Origin: Pseudogymnoascus destructans
Taxonomy: Eukaryota; Ascomycota; Leotiomycetes; Thelebolales; Thelebolaceae
Assembly (NCBI RefSeq): GCF_001641265.1
Contig: NW_020167539.1
Span: 558,001-622,000, forward strand
Direction: 5' to 3'
Length of the DNA stretch: 64,000 nucleotides
Part shown: positions 56,667 through 64,000 of the stretch, piece by piece
Layout of the letters: the number at the start of each line of letters is the position of its first letter
Position numbering within the stretch: position 1 is the first letter of the stretch
Program-made: the position numbers and the translations under genes
Notes under the pieces: generated by a model
Seen by the model: only the letters and a program-made list of their open reading frames with translations
The model's database searches: none
What the model was told of the DNA's origin: nothing

Positions 56667-57124
56667 TCCAATTAATTCAAGGGAAACGACGGCAACGACG
56701 ACATTGGTGAAAAAGAGAAAGGAGACGACGCCAACGACAGAGACGTAGGAGATGTTAGGAACCTGCTCCAAAGGAACTGTATTGTGGAAGAGGAAAGAGA
56801 CAGGAGCGAGCGAGGAGGGCATTAAGTATGGAGATTTGGTGGGAAGGAAAGGTAGGGTAGACATAAGGAAAGCCATCGTTAACTTAGTCACAAGGGGCTG
56901 GAGGGAACCCATATTCTGAGGGCCAAAACGGTTGCTACAAAGTCAAAGACGAGAAGCTGCTTCCTGCCTTCAACCTCGCTCTGGTTTTGGTGTTACTGTG
57001 TTAGTCACTAGGTCCGGGTCTTGCCGTCAGCGACCCGAGCGTTAGAGCAGCGTGAGATTTTGGCAACTTGGCTGCACAAAGTAGCGCCCAAAACCAGCCA
57101 AAAACAGCAGCCAGTTTGCCGCAA
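56667..57124. other. Upstream flank of the split host gene
   Basis: Contains a 93-codon hydrophobic minus-strand ORF (56912-56631) that overlaps the start of the host gene in another frame. I give it no function and think it is chance or leader. A GC-rich patch at about 57000-57110 is unremarkable. Confidence 0.35.
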
Positions 57125-57254
57125 GGTAGTTAAAGAAGGGAGTTATAAGTCCTTTTATTTTCGCAACAATAAGTATCTGTACATAGAAATTTAGCTGCAA
57201 AAGTACATAGGGCGTTTACGCCATTAGACCGCTTAGTTACGCCACGACCTACGT
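57125..57254. mobile_element. MITE-like terminus (type 5), second copy
   Basis: Related to 52736-52869: GGAGTTAT..TTTTCGCAA..GTACAT..GGG-GTTTACGCCATTAGACCGCTTAGTTACGCCACGACCTACGT, with TA after it. Marks the right edge of the transposon nest. Confidence 0.55.
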
Positions 57255-57895
57255 TACACGTGTTCTATGTTATCACGTGCGTGGTTATGTGCGCACTTGT
57301 TTGTTTGTTTACACATGGCTTCTATGTCACGTGCATTGCCACTCCAATATTTAGTTAGACTCACTCAGCCAATTTTGATGTAGGAATTTTTATCTAAATA
57401 CCTATTAATACAGTAACTGCAGTTCGTAGAACTAATAACTAATGATTTACCTGTGCCAGTAGTTAACTTATGTATAATTGTGGATGATCTAAACAGGTGG
57501 TTGTGTTGGCTTATTATAAGCGCCTAATCAAACTCATAACCGGCTCCCGCAGATTCAACGTCGGAGGTTTTTACAAGCTTATTTATTACAAGCAACCGAT
57601 GTTACCTTTACAAACTTAACAGCCGAGTACATTGCCAAATTAACATTCACAAATTACAATACAATCACATAGATAGAGAAGTATGTATATAACAGGACAA
57701 TCTCAAATATATTAAGTATTATGGAGTGAGTGTGCCCTAGCGGCAGATGAGAGAAACAGCCTGGGTATAGGGGTATCAACACGAGCAGAAAATGCAATGA
57801 CAAAACAGACCTGATGGGAAATCAAGGTGGTATCGTGGGTATGGTAACGAGATGCGATCCAGAACGACGGAGATGTGGACTCATAAATTTATCGT
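57255..57895. other. Intergenic region right of the nest
   Basis: The 641 bp lead from the last transposon terminus to the 3' end of the PH-domain gene. CACGTG-containing bases at 57258-57345 and AT-rich sequence; nothing assigned. Confidence 0.4.
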
Positions 57896-59566
57896 TTAGG
57901 CGGTGGCGGAAACGACGGGGGTCGTGGTCTGGATTGGTGCAGCGACGACGGGCTCCTCAGCAGCGGCCTCAACGGCGGTCTCGGCGGTGGCCTCAGTTGC
58001 GGCTGGGGCCTCGGCCTCAGTCACAGCGGGCTTCTCGGCGGCCTTCGTCGAGGTCTTGTGCTTCACGGTCTGGCGGAGCTTGGCGAATGGGGAGAGGGAC
58101 TTCTCAACCTTCTCTCCCTCAGCCTCGAGGGCCTTCTCGACCTTCTCCTTCTTCTGTCCAAGACCGAAAGGAAGGGCAGACTTGCGCTTGTCAGCCTTGG
58201 TGGCCTCGGCGGCGACCTCAGCAACGGGCTCTCCGGCAACAACGGCCTCAGCGGGGACGGTGGCGGGGCTGGCGATGCTGGTAGCAAGTGGCTCGGACTG
58301 CTCAACGGCAGGGATAACTGGGGCCTCGGTGCTGGTCACAACCTCATCATCCTTGGCTGGGACAGCTGGGGTAGCCTCGGAAGTAGCCTTCTTGGATCCA
58401 AAGCGGGACTTGAAATCGAAGAGGGAAGAGTGACGCTTGGATGCAGCGGGACGAGTCTCTGGGACGACAGCCTCCTCAACAACGGCGGCCTCAGCAGCAG
58501 GGGCCTCAACAGGGGCAGCAGCCTCCTCAACAACAGCCGCCTTGACTGGGGCGGTCTCAGTAACTGGCTCCTCCTCGGTGACAGCCTTGTCGGCGGCGGC
58601 GACCTCCTCCTTCTTGCTGCCCAAGTTGAATCCACCGAAGATGGAGTTTCGCTTGCGGCTGGCAGAGCGGCTTTTGGTGCGGGCCTTCTTCTCCTCCTTG
58701 GTCTCCTCCTTCTTGTCCTCGTCCTTGGTCTCCTCAGCGGCGACAGCCTTCTCCTCCTTCTTTTCCTCCACCTTGGCGGCGACAACAGCAGGCTTGCTCA
58801 AGCTGGCAAGCTGCTCCTTGTAACCCTCGCTGTCGGTGATGGCCTCGGTGCTCTCCTTGGCCTCGATGGACTTCTCCTTGAGGGCAGCGACCCAGCTGTC
58901 ACGGTCGACGAGGTTGGCGGCCTGGAAAACGTGCTTCTGGCTGTTGCTGACGAAAGAGAACTCAACGGTACCATCCTCCTTGATGTCGGTGATATCGGCC
59001 TGTGAATATTTGTCAGTAGATGTCCCGAGCGCGTAAAGCACGTGAATTAATAAATCACTTACGAGGTTGATGAGGCCAACTGGGGCGCTCTTCTCTCCAG
59101 CATGCTTGCTGAAGTAGAGGAGACCCTTACCAGTCTGGGAAGCCCAGGCGGCGTTGTGGTTGCCAACCTCTGGCTTCTCGCCACGGAGGTAGTTGGAGAG
59201 GCTCTTCACCTCAACGGCATCAGTGCCGAACCAGAAGAAACGCTTCTGGAAACCAGCAAGCTTCCTGATGTGTAAATTAGTATTTTGTTAAACTTTGTGA
59301 TAAAATGAGTCGATTTCGCATCATACGATCTCAATCTGCGTAATAACTTACTTGATGAAACCACCTGGTGCCTTGTAGCCGATAACGCCCTCACCGTCGA
59401 ACTCCTTCTTTGGGGTCTCAACAGCGGCCTCTGGGGTGACCTCGTCGGTGGTGGCAGGAGCAATCTCGACGGGGGCGACCTCCTCGACAGGTGCGACGAC
59501 AACCTCAGCAGGTGCGGCGTCGACGACGTCGACGACCTCCTCAACTGGCTTTTGGATCTCAGACAT
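57896..59566 (-). CDS. PH-domain protein, Meu6-like (meiotic expression up-regulated)
   Basis: Exons in coding order 59566-59352, 59264-59063 and 58999-57896 give 506 residues. An acidic Ala/Val/Glu start is followed by a PH-like domain (about residues 55-180): FDGEGVIGYKAPGGFIKKLA, FQKRFFWFG, GLLYFSKHAGEKSAPVGLINL, ADITDIKEDGTVEFSF and VDRDSWVAALKEK. A long Ala/Glu/Lys/Pro-rich low-complexity tail follows, with repeated basic-plus-FG blocks (SIFGGFNLGSKK, SSLFDFKSRFGSKK, SALPFGLGQKK). This matches fungal proteins named after S. pombe meu6. A membrane or cell-cortex role is inferred from the PH domain. Strong codon bias (C- and G-ending) suggests high expression, and it also creates long open shadows on the opposite strand. 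Confidence 0.88.
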
Positions 59567-60100
59567 CGTGATGGTGTTTGAAGAGAATTGGATTAGAGAG
59601 ATGATAAGAGCTGCCCAAGAGGAAATGGGAGTAAATCAAAGGTATTTGGTAAGGAAGAAAGGTTGGGATGAGTAGAAAAGAAAAGAATTTAGGAAGAAGT
59701 ACGCGAGGGGGGGGTATTTGAATGGCGAGAGAAGGGATGGTGGATGGCGAAAGAAATGTAGCGAAGTAACGGAAGCGACGGGGTTTTATTAGATCGGCAA
59801 TGATGGAGGGCTGTGAGTGGACAAGAGCAGGAGTAGTGGGCTTAGGTAGGGACGGTACTGACAGGGATTATGGAGCTGGGCCTGTCAGGCTAAGAGGTGG
59901 GAGGTGTGTGTTAGGAAATTACGAAAAAGTATATGGGGCCGGAATGGGGCAAAGTGACTCAAAGAGGAGAAAAAGATCCGAAAAGCGTAAAAAGCATACG
60001 AGGCTAGGGATGATTAGGGCCGATGTGGGACAGGAGATTGCCGGTTGAGGGATAGGGCGGATTGAGAGAAATGATACTAAACTAAATTAGTTTGAATTGA
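59567..60100. other. Promoter region of the Meu6-like gene
   Basis: Purine-rich on the plus strand (GGAAGAAAGG type, 59640-59780). No other gene is supported. Confidence 0.4.
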
Positions 60101-60111
60101 ATGGAGAGGTA

Positions 60112-60410
60112 TCCACCTGGTTAGTGCTGGTTAGTTGTTTGGTGGGATGGATTTAGTGCTGGTTAGTTGTTTGGTGGGATGGATTTAGTGGGTGGTGAGT
60201 GGTGGTCAGTGGTCAGTGAGTGAATATTTGGTGGTAGAGGTGGTCAGTGGTCAGTGAGTGAGTATTTGGTATGGTCAGTAGTCAGTGAGGGAATATTTGG
60301 TGGTCAGTGGTGGTCAGTGGTGGTCAGTGGTGGTCAGTGGTGGTCAGTGGTGGTCAGTGAGGAACTCAGTGGTTAGTGGTGATTGGTGGTCTGGTCAGTG
60401 GTCAGTGGTG
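60112..60410. repeat. GGTGGTCAGT minisatellite
   Basis: A duplicated GTGCTGGTTAGTTGTTTGGTGGGATGGATTTA-type unit (about 60122-60190) passes into many copies of GGTCAGTGGT with GAGTATTTGGT interspersed. Confidence 0.9.
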
Positions 60411-60492
60411 GTGCCTGTGTGGTGTCAGTGCTGAGGTCTAGGACTAATCATACTAATGGCACCATGTACCCCTATTCGTGCTATACCCACTG

Positions 60493-60572
60493 GTACTGTC
60501 TGGTACTGTCTGGTACTGTCTGGTACTGTCTGGTACTGTCTGGTACTGTCTGGTACTGTCTGGTACTGTCTA
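60493..60572. repeat. TGGTACTGTC decamer array (8 copies)
   Basis: Eight uninterrupted 10-bp units, each TGGTACTGTC, with one more partial TGGTACTGT after AAC. Being nearly perfect, it should vary in copy number between strains. Confidence 0.93.
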
Positions 60573-60599
60573 ACTGGTACTGTATAAGAGACTACGGTA

Positions 60600-61551
60600 C
60601 CGCCGTTTTGTGCTCAGATGGCATCTGGACTGCATCATGAGTGCATCGCCGATCCATCATCCACCACCCACCACGACCACACTATCGCCACTTACCTCAC
60701 ATCATCACACATGACCACGAGCAACCTCATTCCCTTCGTTCTTAATTACATAAACCCGCCTCCCTCAGCTGCCCTTATCCACTCGTCCTGTACACCCCTA
60801 CCGCCCACCGTTACACCGCCCTCACCCACGACGCACAGCACCCCAAGCCTGTTGGCGGCGGCACACGTGAAACAAAAAGGAATCTACAGGTACTCTTGGG
60901 CCCACCAGGATCTGCAACCTAATGAGGGACTGCGCGGAGGAGCCTTACTGTACTCTCTCACTCGCCCGAGCGACTGCCCCTTTTCTCCCAAGTTGGACAT
61001 TTGCGAGGCAGAACCGTCGGCACGTTCGATGGATGCGCCGTGAGTTGATTCCTGTGACCTGTGGCACACCACAGGTATATTTCACAGCGCTGTACTCTTA
61101 ACTCTACGACTGCGCTGCCCAAGGAAAAAATGTAAAACAATAACAATAAGATTTATATCTGCCTGCCTGGAGTATGTACTTTGGAAAATGCAACCCTCCC
61201 TCGGGCGCTGAGACATGTCCGACTCCTCTTAGCGGATCTCGCCAAGGCCCTATTTGGTATTTGGTCCATGCGGTCCGAGTTGCATTGCTATAGTAACCCA
61301 CCGACTCCATATCTGAATTTGACTCAACTATTGCAAAAGTACTGCTAACCGGCACCTTAGTCAGCCTTCCATGACTTTGCATCTCTGTTGCAGGGCTCGA
61401 TGTGAACGGAGTATGTCGGCACTTTGGTCCACTTATATCTCCTGTCACCAAACGCCCAGCCCAGGATTTACCCAGAGTAGAGTAAGTCGTCCCAATGCCT
61501 CATACTACACATATATATGTAGTAGCCTCCATACCATACCTTGAGTGCCTC
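60600..61551. other. Intergenic region, doubtful ORF only
   Basis: A 141-codon plus-strand ORF (60618-61043) is Thr/Ser/His/Pro-rich without motif. A 115-codon minus ORF (61451-61104) is equally featureless. Neither is claimed as a gene. Confidence 0.35.
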
Positions 61552-62905
61552 TCATAGATATATCTCCTTTGCGTCCCTTGGAAAGCTCTCGCTGGGGCAG
61601 TAGGGGCACTTGAACCGCTGGCCCTTGCTCAGCCTCTGCAGACTCTCTTTGGCGACGACATGGCCGCATGGCATCATCATTGGAGGGTTTTGCTCAGTGC
61701 TCTGTTCTTTGCTGACTGGGCAGACAAATATCGCGTGGTAAGTCATCGACCTTGGCAGGGGTATTTCAACGGGAAGCTCGTGTTGCGTCGTCCACTCCGT
61801 CCGCTTCTCCTTCATGATATTCGCTAGTTTGAGTAACGTGGGGAGTGCAATGGCCCCAGCTGTGACAGAGATGTAGAGAGGTGAATCTGCAGACAGCCCA
61901 AGTAGGGAGCAGAATTCACGCGTAAACGACTGTGCAACTTCGCTCCAAGCACTGTCTGTTTCAAAGGTGAGACGATACGGCGAGTCTTGCAAGTTCGACT
62001 CAAATGCCATGGCTGCAGACAACTGCTGAATGTCGCGGAGGAAGCGAGCCTGGAACCGCCCAAAGCTTTCACGTGCATATGTAATAGCCCCGGGAAGGCC
62101 ATTCCGTGAGTCGTTCGGTAGGCCGTTCACTTGAGGTCCTTGGAAGAGCCAAACGTATTGTAGCTTGGTAAGCTCGAATTCAAGGTTGCTACCTCGCTTC
62201 TCCAGTTCGGAACTATGCTCCCTGGCCCATTCAATGGCTGGCAACAGGTTCCTTTTTCGGAGATGTCCAAGTATGGCGTACATGTTGGCGAACTTCGCTT
62301 GCAGCTCCTGAGACTTCAGAGATGTAAACTCCTCTTCATCGCCATGATATGGATTCGGCGTTCCTGGGGTAGGCTTTGCTTCCGGTGGGCTCGCGTGCGC
62401 CTCTTCGATGAATGTAGACGCAACGGCGAACTGGCCTTCGCGGAGGAGATGCATGGCAATAGCCCGGTTGATAAGGGTCGGATGTGAAGCAAGAGCATCA
62501 TAATCGGTCGACAGTGTTTCCGATGGAAGAGACTTCTGCGATAGGTTCTAGAAGACCAAGAGTTAGCTTGAGCATGTCCAGTGCCACGATCGGTTCCACA
62601 CCTTATCCAACGCCTTTCCATATTTATTGTGCGCAGAGTATATCTTCTTGAGGTCATCTGTGACTCTATCCAGCCCCTGTTTAAATGGATTCTGCAACTT
62701 GGCAAGGGTTATAGACGCAGTGTTCGAGTCTGGAGGTCTGTCAGCGGTGTGCTGACGTAGAATGCCTGTGATGGTGCTCCTAACCTGCTGCAATTGCCTC
62801 CTGTGCATTGCACAGCTGCTCCAAGACTTTGTCGACATCCTCAATACTCTGTGATAGCGAGGCGTCTTTCTGCAGCCGGGCAAGCTCTAATTGAAGCGCT
62901 TCCAT
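61552..62905 (-). CDS. rmd5: GID-complex E3 subunit Rmd5/Gid2 (CTLH-RING)
   Basis: Catalytic RING-type subunit of the GID/CTLH ubiquitin ligase that degrades gluconeogenic enzymes after glucose return. Exons in coding order 62905-62785, 62729-62602 and 62547-61552 give 414 residues. An N-terminal coiled coil (EALQLELARLQKDASLSQSI) leads to LisH-CTLH-type helices (HPTLINRAIAMHLLREGQF; FANMYAILGHLRKRNLLPAI; LEFELTKLQYVWLF) and a CRA-type region (AITYARESFG). The degenerate RING is at the end: FVCPVSKEQ, PPMMMPCGHVVAKESLQRL, FKCPYCPSES. Intron 1 ends at the second AG (CTCCAG) because the first breaks the frame. It is divergent from the gene at 63607. Confidence 0.93.
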
Positions 62906-63606
62906 GTTGAAATGGCTACCCCACCGTCACAGTGGTTCACCTTCGTCGGGATCCTAGGGTGTCATCTACTTCGAGGGTTTGAAGAGATGATATACATGTC
63001 ATCGGGCCATATGACCCTGCAATCTGAAGGGCAAGTGAGGTCCTTTGTGCAGCGTATGGTCAGAGGACAGTGATCTTCTGTATTTGATGTTGCCAGAGCC
63101 TCAGTCGTTGATGGCATGCTGGTCATCGTGGACCCGCTCTGGATCCGGGACGTCTTCCGCACTACTGGGGTCAGAGGAACCTTGGTGTCGTGCCACAGAC
63201 GCCGATAAGAGGTACGTACCCCACATGCTACCCATACGTCAAATCGAGTTCGAAGCTTCCATGATCTCGCCATGCAATATCCAAACACTGAACGCCTTTC
63301 TTGTTGAGTTCGTCTACGGACCAGTTCCATACGCTGAGCTTTTGCCACACCAAAAGATCATCCATTAAAGCTAGGTGGCTTTTGTCCGTACTGTACAGGT
63401 TTCCGAAGCATTCATATCTCCGCTCCCGGACCACATGCTTGTCAATGATCCGGATAGGAGCTATTCAGCATTTGCCCTGAGCGTTCTACAACCGACAGTG
63501 GAAGGAGGGGACGTTGATATAAACGGCCTGTCACTAGGCTCACAGGAAATTTCTTCGCTGAGTACGACGAACGCCCAGACTTGGGCACACCGCCATAACC
63601 AAAAAG
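62906..63606. other. Divergent promoter region (rmd5 / Stb6-like), nothing seen
   Basis: The 701 bp contain several short overlapping ORFs in all frames, none with recognisable protein features. Confidence 0.4.
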
Positions 63607-64000
63607 ATGGCACCCAGTTCTTTCTTGCAATCAGACGCACGGCTGCACCGTGAAGAAGACTGGACTCTCTCCGGGACATCTTCAGTTCAGGCTAGCTCAT
63701 CAAAGAGCCCTGGGCCAGCTTCTCTTGACGGCAACGCAACCTATGGCACTCCAGAAACCAATACACATCAGTCGGGATCCACTGCATCCCACCGACGATT
63801 TGTCTTTACCGACCCCATAGCGTTCAGGTTAGTCGCTCAAAGATGCGATAATATTTATGTCAACTGCTAACCCAGTAAAGATATCTCGAAGATGACTCGG
63901 CAACGGTTGTATTGGAGCGCCGGGGGGGGCTGAAAGGCTACCAGCTATACTTGGTTGAGCAATGGGCATGCTCTCGCGTTCATCCCACGTTCCTCATAAC
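63607..64000 (+). CDS. Stb6/Stb2-like protein, N-terminal part (cut by window edge)
   Basis: Exon 1 (63607-63827) and the start of exon 2 (63881 to the window end) are read. A Ser/Thr-rich leader is followed by RRFVFTDPIAFRYLEDDSAT, then LKGYQLYLVEQWACSRVHPT. The FxxPxAFRYLExD..Y.LYLVEQWA pattern is that of the N-terminal domain of yeast Stb6/Stb2-type proteins, linked to the Sin3 corepressor. I recall this family without being able to check it. The intron of 53 bp (GTTAGT..GTAAAG) joins the frame inside FRYLED. Confidence 0.6.

Noticed and set aside
56631..56912. 93-codon hydrophobic minus-strand ORF
   Set aside because: Overlaps the start of the split host gene in another frame and arises from a pyrimidine-rich strand; no supporting feature.
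57814..59036. Long plus-strand ORFs of up to 315 codons opposite the Meu6-like gene
   Set aside because: Shadows caused by strong codon bias of the real minus-strand gene, which has a PH domain and proper introns.
60618..61043. 141-codon ORF
   Set aside because: Low-complexity Thr/Ser/His/Pro composition, no motif, no intron or conserved start; likely chance.
1..64000. tRNA or rRNA genes
   Set aside because: No stretch with convincing A-box plus B-box (GGTTCRANNCC) spacing or rRNA-like sequence was noticed on either strand; a tRNAscan or Infernal run would settle this.

Overview
This window is filamentous ascomycete (Pezizomycotina) nuclear DNA. Genes carry several short introns of about 45-70 bp with GT..AG ends and CTAAC/CTGAC branch sites. 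The gene set is fungal: xylose reductase, CSN12, HRD3, SBH1, Clr2, a UIM-bearing sterol glucosyltransferase, a Meu6-like PH protein and Rmd5. The repeats are dominated by C-to-T/G-to-A decay that looks like RIP. I cannot name the genus.

Region 1-31 kb is a normal gene-dense euchromatic stretch. In order it holds: PXA1-like peroxisomal ABC transporter (partial, runs off the left edge), D-xylose reductase, SDS22, a BTB/POZ protein, CSN12, ribosomal protein eL20, an SRA-YDG protein, an SFR1/Mei5-like recombination factor, HRD3, a WDR89-like WD40 protein, a PSR1-type CTD phosphatase, SBH1 (Sec61 beta), a Clr2-type silencing factor, and a large sterol glucosyltransferase with C-terminal ubiquitin-interacting motifs. 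Every splice model given keeps frame and total length divisible by three. Minisatellites and two perfect inverted repeats sit in the shared WDR89/PSR1 promoter.

Region 31.9-57.3 kb is a transposon nest. It begins with a dead pogo-type transposase (31.9-33.4 kb). Next come a gag-less chromodomain Ty3/gypsy element with LTR repeats and an antisense Cys6 ORF (33.4-38.5 kb), then a second, fuller but decayed Ty3/gypsy element (38.8-47.2 kb). Last is a set of closely related pogo/CENP-B-like DNA transposons (copies A-D) with several MITE-like relatives (45.06-57.25 kb). All of these share an ACGTAGGTCRTGG-type terminus and TA target sites, but differ in a duplicated subterminal motif. Different subterminal motifs go with different N-terminal DNA-binding exons, while the catalytic part is almost unchanged. 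This looks like exchange of a recognition module (DNA-binding exon plus matching ends) on a common catalytic body, and it is the most interesting signal here. One copy is a hybrid with mismatched ends, and one end has amplified its motif to nine units. Another copy and a MITE are nested in the centre of a 270-bp near-perfect palindrome, which itself splits a host gene.

Region 57.3-64 kb returns to ordinary genes: a Meu6-like PH-domain protein, a minisatellite-rich spacer, the GID-complex E3 subunit Rmd5/Gid2, and the start of an Stb6-like gene cut by the right edge.

Functionally the host genes are unlinked housekeeping functions: peroxisomal import, pentose metabolism, PP1 regulation, ERAD and ER translocation, ribosome, ubiquitin control of gluconeogenesis. 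Two likely chromatin-silencing proteins (SRA-YDG, Clr2) lie in the same window as the decayed repeats, but nothing shows this is more than coincidence.
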